A stretch of 64,000 nucleotides of DNA from Minwuia thermotolerans (lineage in GTDB: Bacteria > Pseudomonadota > Alphaproteobacteria > Minwuiales > Minwuiaceae), in NCBI RefSeq assembly GCF_002924445.1, contig NZ_PIGG01000026.1, forward strand, positions 338,676 through 402,675, in the 5' to 3' direction. The notes beneath the pieces are model-generated. The model saw only the letters and a list, made by a program, of their open reading frames with translations. It was not told where the DNA came from and searched no databases. Below, in pieces: positions 53,349 to 61,191 of this stretch (position 1 is its first letter; each line of letters opens with the position of its first letter). Made by a program: the position numbers and the translations under genes.

Positions 53349-55971
53349 GACGCGCCAGCGCGGCCTCGAAGTTGGCGATCTGCTTCTGGATCTGCGCCGG
53401 CGGCCGTTCCAGCAGGGCCTCACGTCGGCGCCTGGCCAGCGGGTCCTCGTTGCTTGCCGTCAGGCTGTCGAATGCCTTCTCGATCTGTTTCAGGGCAAAG
53501 CCCATGTGGTCGCGTGCGTCCGCGGCCGCCTCGAAGTCCAGCAGGTTGACGAACTTGCCGAAGCCGAGGGCAAAGACGTCGTCGCGTTCCTTCATCTTCG
53601 GCCCGAAGATGTCTGTTTCCTTCAGGCCGAGGCCCGGCAGAGCGTCGAACCCTTCCGAACCGCCACGCAGCGAGATCTTGGAGTCGCTCCGCGCATTGAC
53701 CCTGAGATATTCGTGATCGCCTTCGCGCTTGACCTCGACCAGGCCGTCGCGGCCGAGCACGCGGTTCATCTGAAAGGCGACCCAGCGGATCGAATCGTCG
53801 GCTTCGATATCGATGCGGCGCAAAGGACCGTCGTCCACCGCCATGGAGAAGGACATGCCCGGCCTGACCGCGCTGGTCGAGGTCACGGTCAGAGAACCGA
53901 TATCGCCGATATTGCCGTGCCCGAGGCCGAGACGGGTCAGGGCGGAATCGCCCTTCTCGTCGATCACGATGGCGTTGGAATCCACGCGGCCGTTGATGCC
54001 GGAGTAGGTCTTCGTGGTCTGCGGCGCGCCGTTGGCGTCCATGCGGCTGATGAAGCCGTCGCGGCTGCCGACCAGGTTGTTGCCGTCCAGATTGCCTTCC
54101 GTCTCCCCGGTGACGTAGATCTCGCCGGTGGAGGCGATGGCGAGACCGCGGATGCGATCGGCCTCGGCAGTGCCCAGATAGGCGCCGAAATCCATGGTTC
54201 CGCTGGCTTCGTCGAGCCGGGCAACGAAGCCGTCGGCGCCGCCCGAATGGGTCAGCCGGCCGTCGGTTCCCGCACCGGTGAAGGTGCTGTCCGTGGTGTC
54301 GCCGGCGACGAAGATCTTGCCGGCCCCGTCCACTTCGATGGCGGAGATGCGGGTGGTCTCGCCGGCCCCGCCCACAGTGATGGTTTGCGTCGGCCCGGCG
54401 GCGAGGTCGTTGACGTCATAGACGTTGACGACGCCCTGGCCGTCGTCGTTGACGGCGACATAGGCGAGGCCGTCGGCGACCCGCACGGCGCTGGCCGTCT
54501 CGCTGCCGGCATCGCCGAACTGGATCTGGTCCAGGACGGAACCGTTGCCGGCCGACAGCCGCTGGAGATAGGCGTCCTGCCCGCCCTGGTGAGTCTGGCC
54601 GGAAAGGGCGCCGGCGCTGGCGCCTGCCACGACGACATTGCCGTCGGCGTCGAAGTCGACCGCGAAGGCTGCGTCGACCGCCTGCGGGCCGGTGTGGCGG
54701 GTCCATTGCGCTTCGCCGCCCGAGTCGTAGAGGGTCACGAAGCTGTTGATGCCGTTGTCGGGGGAGGCTTCGGTCAGGGGCTTGTTGGCGCGGCCTGAAA
54801 TGGCGACCGAGCCATCGTCGGAGACGGCCAGGCCATAGCCTTCGGCGGTGTCTGTCGAGCCGACGAGCCGCCGCCAGACCTCGTTGCCGGCGGCGTCATA
54901 GCGGGTCAGGAAGACGTCCTTCTCGCCGCCGACGACCTGGCCGCCGATGTCGCCGGAGGTGGTGCCCAGCACGAACAGCTCGCCATTGGGACCGAGGGCG
55001 GACGCCGCGATCCGGGAGACGCCGTCCTCGACCTCGGTCTTGGCGTCGAAAGCCTGGGTCATGGTGCCGTCGAGGTCGGTGAACTTGCGCACGCTGCCCT
55101 TGGCGAACTCGCCATTGCCCGATGTGCCCGCAACATAGACCGCTGCGTCGCCGTCGACCGGGGTCAGCACGACCTCCTCCAGGATGGAGCGCGTGACCTT
55201 CAGGCCGAATTTTCCTTCCCCATCGCCATAGGTGAAGAACCGCGTCGTCACCCCGGCGGCTTCCAGTTGCGTATTGATGTGCTCGGAGATGTTGCCGAGC
55301 GTCTTCGAGGCGCCGATGTCCGCCAGGTCGATGGCGATGTCGAAGACGGAGCCGTCGCTCTTGGTGACGTTGATGTTGAAGCGCGTATTCGTATCCAGGC
55401 CCGGAACGGCGTCGCCGACGCTGCCCATCAGCCGCCGGCCCTCGTACTCCGAGGAGGATCGGGGAATGCGCGCGTCCGTCTCTGCCTTGGTCTCGAGCGG
55501 CCCGGCGATGAGCTTCACGCCCGAGAGCTGGGCCTTGCCGACGAAATCGAAGATCTCGCTCTCGTAGCGCTCGAACTGCTTCTGGAGTTGGCCGCGCACC
55601 AGATCGGCGCGCTTGTCCTCGGCGGCGAAGGCCGCCAGGGCCTGCATCTTCTTCATCCCCTTCCACATCCGGAAGAGGTTCTCCTGGGTCTTGGTCAGGT
55701 CGGAACGCAGACCCTCCCCGGTGCCTGCGAACAGGTTGTTCCGCGACAGGTGTTCCCCCAGTTCGTCGGGCAGATCGAGCAGTCCCGTTGGCTTGTCCCA
55801 TGGCGCGATGACGTCCGGGCCGCGGCTGCTGGCGGCAGTCGGCGCGACGCCGCGCGCGACCGCGTTCTGCGCCAGCTTGGCGTTGAACGCGCCCTGCAGC
55901 AGGGAGCTGTCGATCGAGAACAGCGTGATCGTCCGCGTCTGACTGTCGTTTCCGCCGAATATGCCGACCAT
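53338..55971 (-). CDS. large flagellin-associated beta-propeller (SBBP) protein, FlaEY-like
   Basis: 877-residue protein starting MVGIFGGNDSQTRTITLFSI. The N-terminal ~200 residues are helical and hydrophilic, resembling flagellin/hook-associated parts (KRADLVRGQLQKQFERYESE). The middle carries five or more beta-propeller repeats with G-D-G/V-x-A-G spacing, such as GSTDTAEGYGLAVSDDGSVA and GDAGSETASAVRVADGLAYVA. The C-terminus returns to helix (DHMGFALKQIEKAFDSL). No signal peptide is seen. I recall FlaEY of Caulobacter as similar, but not surely. Divergent from a FliL-like gene across a CtrA box. Confidence 0.7.
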   Translation of the reverse strand: MVGIFGGNDSQTRTITLFSIDSSLLQGAFNAKLAQNAVARGVAPTAASSRGPDVIAPWDKPTGLLDLPDELGEHLSRNNLFAGTGEGLRSDLTKTQENLFRMWKGMKKMQALAAFAAEDKRADLVRGQLQKQFERYESEIFDFVGKAQLSGVKLIAGPLETKAETDARIPRSSSEYEGRRLMGSVGDAVPGLDTNTRFNINVTKSDGSVFDIAIDLADIGASKTLGNISEHINTQLEAAGVTTRFFTYGDGEGKFGLKVTRSILEEVVLTPVDGDAAVYVAGTSGNGEFAKGSVRKFTDLDGTMTQAFDAKTEVEDGVSRIAASALGPNGELFVLGTTSGDIGGQVVGGEKDVFLTRYDAAGNEVWRRLVGSTDTAEGYGLAVSDDGSVAISGRANKPLTEASPDNGINSFVTLYDSGGEAQWTRHTGPQAVDAAFAVDFDADGNVVVAGASAGALSGQTHQGGQDAYLQRLSAGNGSVLDQIQFGDAGSETASAVRVADGLAYVAVNDDGQGVVNVYDVNDLAAGPTQTITVGGAGETTRISAIEVDGAGKIFVAGDTTDSTFTGAGTDGRLTHSGGADGFVARLDEASGTMDFGAYLGTAEADRIRGLAIASTGEIYVTGETEGNLDGNNLVGSRDGFISRMDANGAPQTTKTYSGINGRVDSNAIVIDEKGDSALTRLGLGHGNIGDIGSLTVTSTSAVRPGMSFSMAVDDGPLRRIDIEADDSIRWVAFQMNRVLGRDGLVEVKREGDHEYLRVNARSDSKISLRGGSEGFDALPGLGLKETDIFGPKMKERDDVFALGFGKFVNLLDFEAAADARDHMGFALKQIEKAFDSLTASNEDPLARRRREALLERPPAQIQKQIANFEAALARLSG

Positions 55972-56022
55972 GGCCCTTTTCCGGGAGGGAGTTCTCCACC
56001 TGTCATTGGGCGCGGCGAGCGC

Positions 56023-56038
56023 TTAAGGATCGATTAAC
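56023..56038. promoter_or_regulatory. CtrA binding site between flagellar-type genes
   Basis: TTAA-GGATCGA-TTAAC: a perfect match to the CtrA consensus TTAA-N7-TTAA(C), in the 150-nt divergent region between the propeller gene (start 55971) and the FliL-like gene (start 56122). A half site TTAAC follows at 56059-56063. Confidence 0.65.
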
Positions 56039-56121
56039 GCAGGCCGGTTCAGCAGCTGTTAACGGCTTCCGGGCTACACTTTTCCGATGAACCTGAAACA
56101 GCCGGATCTCGGGCGGAAACG

Positions 56122-56568
56122 ATGAAGAAACTGGTCATTTTCGGTGCGCTCGGCCTGCTGCTGGCCGGCGGCGGCGGCGCGGCCTTCATGATGATGTCGG
56201 GCGGCGAGTCGCCGGCCCAGGCGGAGACGGCGGCCATCACGCCGCCTTCCGAGCCCATCTACCTGCGCATGGAGGGCCTGACGGCGCCGATCATCCGGGC
56301 GAACCGAATCCGCCACTACATCTTCCTGAACGTGACCATGGAGATGGCGAGCAGCACCGCGCGCGACGAGGCCATGACGCTGAAGCCGCGATTGCATGAC
56401 GCCTTCCTGCGGGAGTTCTACGGCCGCTCGGTGACCGACAAGGACGGCTCAGGCCGCATCGACTTCGAATCGGTGAAGAACCGCCTGATCAAGCAGGCCA
56501 ACGAGGTACTGGGCGAAGGGCAGGTGATCGACGTGCTGGTCACGCGCGCCATGCGCGGCGCGGGTTAG
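56122..56568 (+). CDS. FliL-like flagellar protein
   Basis: 148 residues: one N-terminal helix (about 4-26) followed by a periplasmic domain. The conserved SPFH-like FliL block includes IYLRMEGLTAPIIRANRIRH and LNVTMEMASSTARDEAMTLK, and LLxEFYG-type LREFYGRSVTDKDGSGRID. FliL stabilises the stator at the motor. Only one flagellar neighbour is present here, the divergent propeller protein. The gap before the minus-strand nitrile hydratase accessory gene is 1 nt. Confidence 0.8.
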   Translation: MKKLVIFGALGLLLAGGGGAAFMMMSGGESPAQAETAAITPPSEPIYLRMEGLTAPIIRANRIRHYIFLNVTMEMASSTARDEAMTLKPRLHDAFLREFYGRSVTDKDGSGRIDFESVKNRLIKQANEVLGEGQVIDVLVTRAMRGAG

Positions 56569-56569
56569 G

Positions 56570-56920
56570 TCAGCCGCGCTTCAGCTCCACCGGCCGCCCG
56601 TGGGGCGTCGTGAGATAGGCCCGCCGCCAGGCGTCCTTGCGTTCGTCCAGCTGCGCTGCGCCGGCGAGTCCCTTTTCGGCGCAGAGCCGCTCCAGCGCCG
56701 CCAGCCAGTGCCGGTAATAGGTGTCGCCGAGGTCGGCATCGCCGCCAGTCCTGGCGCGGTCGATTTCCGCCGACAGCGTCGCCGCCCATTCCGCCCATGT
56801 GAAATGACCCTGCTCATGCAGCCGCACGGTAAGCGCGAAGGCCTCTGCCTCCCAGGGCTCGGCGAAGACGGGGCCGTCTGCGTCGCTGGGCAGTCCGGGC
56901 AGGTCCGCGGGCGTGCTCAT
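56570..56920 (-). CDS. nitrile hydratase accessory (activator-type) protein
   Basis: 116-residue protein resembling the beta-subunit N-terminal half and the P14K-type self-subunit-swapping activators needed for cobalt loading. Conserved blocks are PVFAEPWEAEAFALTVRLHE and WLAALERLCAEKGL, and the terminal HGRPVELKRG. It begins [14 protein letters not shown] overlap with the beta gene. It is last in the alpha-beta-activator operon, the order usual for cobalt nitrile hydratases. Confidence 0.88.
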   Translation of the reverse strand: MSTPADLPGLPSDADGPVFAEPWEAEAFALTVRLHEQGHFTWAEWAATLSAEIDRARTGGDADLGDTYYRHWLAALERLCAEKGLAGAAQLDERKDAWRRAYLTTPHGRPVELKRG

Positions 56921-57579
56921 GCCGTCTCCAGGTGCGGTTCCCAGAGGTCCACCATGATCGCGCCGCCGAAGGCGTCCGGCCCCCAGATTTCCTTCGCATC
57001 GAAGCGGACGGTGTAGAGATGCTCGCCCCGGCGTTCGCCATGGGCGTTGGCGTCGGCGAAGACATGGCCGCCATGGTGCAGGACGATCTCGCCGACATGA
57101 CCGCGGACGTAGCGGGGTGAGCGGGTGTGGCCCGCCGGATTGATGTTCAGCGCCCGTACCCTGTCGCCCACCGCGAATGCGGCGGGCCGGCCGGCATCCA
57201 GCGTCGCGGGGCCGCCCTTGTCGAAGACCCGGTCCACGGTGCCGGCCTTCAGGAGGCGGTACTCGTCCGGCGCCACCTTCCGCTCCGGGCGGCCGCTGGC
57301 CAGTTCCGTGTCCGTGATCAGGCCCTTCTCGACCATCTGCCGGCCGACGGCGTCGAGCCATTTCTCGTAGTAACCGGCGCGGAGATAGTCGGCGGGGTTC
57401 ATGCGCTCGCGGGCGTGACGGGCTTCGTCGATCGACCACTCGCCCAGGAACCCGGCGGCAAGCGTCAGGGCGAAGACGCGCCGCTCCCAGGGTTCGTGGA
57501 ACAGGGGTTCCTCCGCCTCCGGCTCCGGCGCGATGGGCCCGAAGCCCTGCATCCCGCCCATGTCGTGGACGCCGTTCAT
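56917..57579 (-). CDS. nitrile hydratase beta subunit
   Basis: 220 residues starting [16 protein letters not shown], the standard beta-subunit start. The N-terminal helical region ([20 protein letters not shown]) is followed by the linker [15 protein letters not shown] and an SH3-like C-terminal barrel around [15 protein letters not shown]. The C-terminus ends [15 protein letters not shown]. It supplies the scaffold and the arginine residues near the alpha-subunit metal. ATGA overlaps with both neighbours. Confidence 0.94.
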   Translation of the reverse strand: MNGVHDMGGMQGFGPIAPEPEAEEPLFHEPWERRVFALTLAAGFLGEWSIDEARHARERMNPADYLRAGYYEKWLDAVGRQMVEKGLITDTELASGRPERKVAPDEYRLLKAGTVDRVFDKGGPATLDAGRPAAFAVGDRVRALNINPAGHTRSPRYVRGHVGEIVLHHGGHVFADANAHGERRGEHLYTVRFDAKEIWGPDAFGGAIMVDLWEPHLETA

Positions 57580-58205
57580 CGCCCGGTCTCCGGGCTTTGC
57601 GCCTTCTCGACGCCGATCATGGAGTTCCGCGTGACCAGCTTCTCAAGCTCGTCTGTCCCCCAGCCCTCGGTGCCGGCGGGGCGTTCGGGGATGACGAGAT
57701 AGCGGACTTCCGAAGTCGAATCCCAGACGTCGATCTCGACGTCGTCGGCCAGTTCCGTTCCGAACTCGGCCAGCACGCCGCGGGGATCGATCACGGCGCG
57801 GCTGCGGTAGGGCGAGGACTTGTACCAGGCCGGCGGCAGGCCTAGCACCGGCCACGGATAGCAGGAGCAGAGCGTGCAGACGACGAGGTTGTGGCGCTTC
57901 GGGCCGTTCCAGACGGCGACCATGTGTTCGCCCTGGCGGCCGGTGAAGCCCAGCGAGGAAATCGCCGCCGTGGCGTCGTCCCGCAGGGCGTCGGCGAAAT
58001 CCGGATCGGTCCAGGCGCGGGCGACGACCTTCGCGCCATTGCGCGGTCCGACGCGGTGCTCGTAGCGCTCGATGATTTCCTCCAGCGCCTGCGGGTCGAC
58101 CAGTCCCTTCTCGACCAGCAGCGATTCCAGCGCCTTCGTGCGCAGCGCCAGATCGTGCGGCGGTACGGTATGGTCGTCGTCGTGGTGGTGGCCGTCATGC
58201 GCCAT
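57576..58205 (-). CDS. nitrile hydratase alpha subunit, cobalt type
   Basis: Catalytic subunit hydrating nitriles to amides. 209 residues. The metal motif is VCTLCSCY (Cys110, Thr111, Cys113, Ser114, Cys115). Thr at the second position marks the cobalt type (iron enzymes have Ser). The His/Asp-rich N-terminus ([10 protein letters not shown]) might bind metal. The start MAHDGHH is preceded by GGAGG-like purines. No amidase or cobalt transporter lies nearby, so the amide product must be handled elsewhere. Divergent from the Psd-like gene. Confidence 0.95.
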   Translation of the reverse strand: MAHDGHHHDDDHTVPPHDLALRTKALESLLVEKGLVDPQALEEIIERYEHRVGPRNGAKVVARAWTDPDFADALRDDATAAISSLGFTGRQGEHMVAVWNGPKRHNLVVCTLCSCYPWPVLGLPPAWYKSSPYRSRAVIDPRGVLAEFGTELADDVEIDVWDSTSEVRYLVIPERPAGTEGWGTDELEKLVTRNSMIGVEKAQSPETGR

Positions 58206-58329
58206 GGTCGCCTCCCCATCGGACCTGATCGGGACCAGCTTGCCATGCGGCGCGGCCGCTGTCAGCGTCCCGGTCGGCTACCCGGACAAGTTATACTGGC
58301 GGCCTTGCAAGGTTTGAGGGAGCAGCGCG

Positions 58330-58917
58330 ATGGACATTCTCGACCTCTGGCCAAGGCTGCGGCGCGACTGGCGCGGTCCGGCCGCCGCACTTGCCGGCGC
58401 TGCGTTGGTGCTGGTTTTCGCCGCCCCGGGGCTGGGTTTCCTGCTGGTGGTCTTGCTGGCCGGCGCGCTGGCCATGGGGCGCGATCCGGTGCGCGCTGCG
58501 CCAGACAATCCTTCGGCGGTGCTCGCGCCCGTGGACGGGCGGGTGACGTCGGTGGAGCGCGCGGCGCCACCGACGTCCATGGGATTTGGCGAGGATGTCC
58601 GGCTTTGCGTGACCGTGGCGAGGGGCCCGCTGGATTCGGCGGCGCTGCGCCAGCCGGCGGCGGGGGCGGTCCGCCGTGCGGGCGAATTCGGCTGCGTCAT
58701 CTCCGACGAGGGAGCGGCGGATGTCGGCCTGCTGCTGGCGCCGGCGCAGTGGTCCATGCTGACGCGGCTCCGCACCGGGCGCGTGGGCGCGGCGGGCGAC
58801 AGCCTGGGCGCGATGGGCCCGCTGGGACAGGTGAAGATCTATCTGGATCCCGGCGTCGAAATCGCGGTCCGCCGCGGCCAGACCGTCATCGCCGGCGAGA
58901 CGGCCCTGACGCGGTAG
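58330..58917 (+). CDS. phosphatidylserine decarboxylase-like protein lacking catalytic residues
   Basis: 195 residues: one to two N-terminal helices (about 18-49), then the Psd-type start RDPVRAAPDNPSAVLAPVDG (51-70) and later strands RVTSVE and KIYLDPGVEIAV. The Psd fold is recognisable, but the catalytic His (HVN region) aligns to Ala in DSAALRQPAAG (102-112), and the self-cleaving Gly-Ser is replaced by GPLGQ (163-167), so no pyruvoyl group can form. It is probably a lipid-binding or regulatory relic. It is alone between the nitrile hydratase and toxin genes. Confidence 0.7.
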   Translation: MDILDLWPRLRRDWRGPAAALAGAALVLVFAAPGLGFLLVVLLAGALAMGRDPVRAAPDNPSAVLAPVDGRVTSVERAAPPTSMGFGEDVRLCVTVARGPLDSAALRQPAAGAVRRAGEFGCVISDEGAADVGLLLAPAQWSMLTRLRTGRVGAAGDSLGAMGPLGQVKIYLDPGVEIAVRRGQTVIAGETALTR

Positions 58918-58921
58918 GTGG

Positions 58922-59311
58922 CTATGCTTCCTTCCGTATCCGCGCCTGCAGCCATGCGCGGAACTCGTCTTCCGTCAATGAACCTTCCGCGACCTGAAGC
59001 ATGGTCACGACGCAATCCGCATCCTCCGCGTCCAGCACGTAACCATTGAGCGCCAGAAGCAGTTCCCCTGCTACCAGGGCCGTGCGCTTGTTGCCGTCGA
59101 GAAATGGGTGATTCCTAGCGATTCCATAGACATAACCTGCCGCCAGCCTTGACGGGTCTGCGTCGCCATAGGCCTCGATCTGTCGCGGTCGGGCGAGCGC
59201 CGATTCCAGAAGCGCCGTGTCCCTGACACCCGTGATACCGCCATGTTCGTCAAGCTGTTCGGCGAGAATGGCGAGAATGACTTCCTTCTCCAGCCACTCC
59301 CAGTTGCTCAT
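58922..59311 (-). CDS. doc: type II toxin, Doc/Fic family (death-on-curing)
   Basis: 129-residue Doc-type toxin. The Fic motif is HPFLDGNKRT (68-77). The Lys where AMPylating Fic proteins have Gly marks the Doc branch, which phosphorylates EF-Tu in the P1 system. N-terminal VILAILAEQL and GGITGVRDTALLESALARP are typical. It overlaps the AbrB-type antitoxin by 4 nt (ATGA), antitoxin first. Toxicity is inferred. Confidence 0.9.
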   Translation of the reverse strand: MSNWEWLEKEVILAILAEQLDEHGGITGVRDTALLESALARPRQIEAYGDADPSRLAAGYVYGIARNHPFLDGNKRTALVAGELLLALNGYVLDAEDADCVVTMLQVAEGSLTEDEFRAWLQARIRKEA

Positions 59312-59532
59312 TTGGCCAGTTCGCGAAGAGCCGCACGGCGGCGCTTCATGATCTGGCGCGCCAGTTCGATCTGCTTCTGGGTCTTTTCGTCGTAGTTCGA
59401 AAGCTTGATGCCGTCAGGATCCTCGACGACGAACAACTCGTCGCCCTTCTCGAGCTTGTACTTCGCGAGCAGTTCCTTCGGGATCACGACTCCGACGGAC
59501 GAACCGATCTGGCGCAGTTTCAGCGTGGTCAT
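59308..59532 (-). CDS. AbrB/SpoVT-type antitoxin of the Doc module
   Basis: 74-residue protein: swapped-hairpin AbrB DNA-binding domain MTTLKLRQIGSSVGVVIPKE (1-20) plus LLAKYKLEKGDELFVVED, then a basic helical tail (EKTQKQIELARQIMKRRRAALREL) that should neutralise the toxin. First gene of the pair. It likely represses the AT-rich promoter upstream. TAGGAG lies 6 nt before the ATG. Confidence 0.9.
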   Translation of the reverse strand: MTTLKLRQIGSSVGVVIPKELLAKYKLEKGDELFVVEDPDGIKLSNYDEKTQKQIELARQIMKRRRAALRELAK

Positions 59533-59544
59533 GGCGGGCTCCTA

Positions 59545-59566
59545 GGTTATTACCATTATTATAATA
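59545..59566 (-). promoter_or_regulatory. AT-rich promoter/operator of the toxin-antitoxin module
   Basis: An AT-rich patch in GC-rich surroundings. It contains the perfect palindrome TATTATAATA (59557-59566), which supplies a TATAAT -10 on either strand, next to the near-palindrome GGTTATTACC (59545-59554). These suit a promoter overlapped by an AbrB-type operator, 13-34 nt upstream of the antitoxin start. Confidence 0.55.
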
Positions 59567-59592
59567 GCCCGAGTCCACCAATTCCAGTTCCT

Positions 59593-61191
59593 TCACGGCC
59601 GCATCCACATCCTCGCCCGGCCCGGCCGGAGGGTCGGCGCGACCATGTTGGTGAACTCGCAGAGCAGCGGCCGCGTCTCGCGGGGATCGACCATTTCCTC
59701 GATGGCGAAAGTCTCCGCGGTCCGGAATGGGCTGCGCAGCTTCTCCAGCCGTTCGTTGATCTCAGCCAGCTTGGCGGCCTCGTCCTCGGCCGCGTCCAGC
59801 TCGGCGCGGTAGGCCGCCTCGATGCCGCCGGACAGCGGCAGCGAACCCCAGCGGGCCGACAGCCAGGCGAAGCGGTAGTGGAAGCGGCTGGAGGGCGCAT
59901 GCGCACCGCCGGCGACGCCGAAGGCGCTGCGGACGATCACCGAGCACCAGGGCGTGGTCGTCTGTTCGATGGCGGCCATGGCGCGGACGCCGTGGCGGAT
60001 GGTAGCGTTGCGCTCGGCTTCCAGTCCAACCTGGAAACCGGGGCAATCGCAGAGATAGACCACCGGCAGGTGGAAGGTCTCCGCCAGGTCCACCATGCGC
60101 ACGACCTTCTGGCAGGCGTCGGAGGTCCAGACGCCGCCGTAGTGGAACGGGTCGGAAGCCAGCAGGACGACCGGCCAGCCGTCGAAACGGGCCAGTCCGG
60201 CGATCACGGAGCGGCCGAACAGCGGCGCGATCTCGAAGAAGCTGTTCTGGTCCGCTACCAGCTCGATGATCTTCCGCATCTTGTAGACCTTGCGGATGTC
60301 GCGCGGCACGAGGGAGAACAGCTTCTCCTCGCGGCGGTCGACCGGATCGGCGCATTCGGTCCGCGGCGGCAGCTCGTCGATCGAGTTCGGCATGTAGGAC
60401 AGGAACTGCCGGGCCTGCTCGAAGGCGTCTTCCTCGTTCTCGGCCGCGTTGTCGACGCCGCCTGCCGGAAGCTGGATCTGCCAGCCGCCAAGTTCCTGCT
60501 TGGTCAGGTCCTCGCCGATGCCCTTCACCACCGGCGGACCGGCGACGAACATGGCGGACTGTTCCTTGACCATGACCGAGAAATGGGTCGCGGCCAGCCG
60601 AGCGGCGCCCAGCCCCGCGACCGAGCCGAGACCCAGGCCGACGGTCGGGATCTCGCCCATGTTGATCATCAGCTGCTCGGAACCGAAGGACTGGCCCTGT
60701 CCGCCGGGCAGGTTGGCGTGGCCCTTGGTCTCGATGGTCTTTACCGAGCCGCCGCCGCCCGAACCCTCGATCAGGCGGATGATCGGGATGCGCAGGTCGC
60801 GGGCCATCTCTTCCGGATAGAGCGCCTTCGACTTGTTGGTGGCGTCGGCCGAGCCGCCGCGCACAGTGAAGTCGTCGCCCGAGATCACGACGGGACGGCC
60901 GTTTACCTGGCCGCGGCCCATGACCGAGTTGTTGGGCAGCAGATGCACCAGCCGGCCGTTCTCGTCGTACTGGCCGACGCCCGTCAGGCGGCCGATCTCC
61001 CGGAAGCTGCCGGGGTCGAGCAGTTTCCCGACGCGCTCCCGAACCGTCAGCCGTCCGCCGGCGTGCTGGCGGGCCACCTTGTCGGGGCCGCCCATGCCGC
61101 CGGTCATCTCCTCGCGGAGATGGAGTTCGTCGAGTTCCGGCGTCCAGTCCTTCGGCGCCGGCTTGTTGTCGGGGTTCGTCGTGTCAGGCAT
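59593..61191 (-). CDS. acyl-CoA carboxylase carboxyltransferase (beta) subunit, second copy
   Basis: Carboxyltransferase of 532 residues from MPDTTNPDNKPAPK. N-lobe blocks are ARQHAGGRLTVRERVGKLLD and SGDDFTVRGGSADATNKSKAL; C-lobe blocks are YLCDCPGFQVGLEAERNATI and FGVAGGAHAPSSRFHYRFAW. It is clearly a different subfamily from the copy at 18652-20271. It overlaps the upstream amidohydrolase gene by 8 nt, so it belongs to that operon. No biotinylated alpha subunit is nearby, so substrate (propionyl- or longer acyl-CoA) is open. Confidence 0.88.
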   Translation of the reverse strand: MPDTTNPDNKPAPKDWTPELDELHLREEMTGGMGGPDKVARQHAGGRLTVRERVGKLLDPGSFREIGRLTGVGQYDENGRLVHLLPNNSVMGRGQVNGRPVVISGDDFTVRGGSADATNKSKALYPEEMARDLRIPIIRLIEGSGGGGSVKTIETKGHANLPGGQGQSFGSEQLMINMGEIPTVGLGLGSVAGLGAARLAATHFSVMVKEQSAMFVAGPPVVKGIGEDLTKQELGGWQIQLPAGGVDNAAENEEDAFEQARQFLSYMPNSIDELPPRTECADPVDRREEKLFSLVPRDIRKVYKMRKIIELVADQNSFFEIAPLFGRSVIAGLARFDGWPVVLLASDPFHYGGVWTSDACQKVVRMVDLAETFHLPVVYLCDCPGFQVGLEAERNATIRHGVRAMAAIEQTTTPWCSVIVRSAFGVAGGAHAPSSRFHYRFAWLSARWGSLPLSGGIEAAYRAELDAAEDEAAKLAEINERLEKLRSPFRTAETFAIEEMVDPRETRPLLCEFTNMVAPTLRPGRARMWMRP

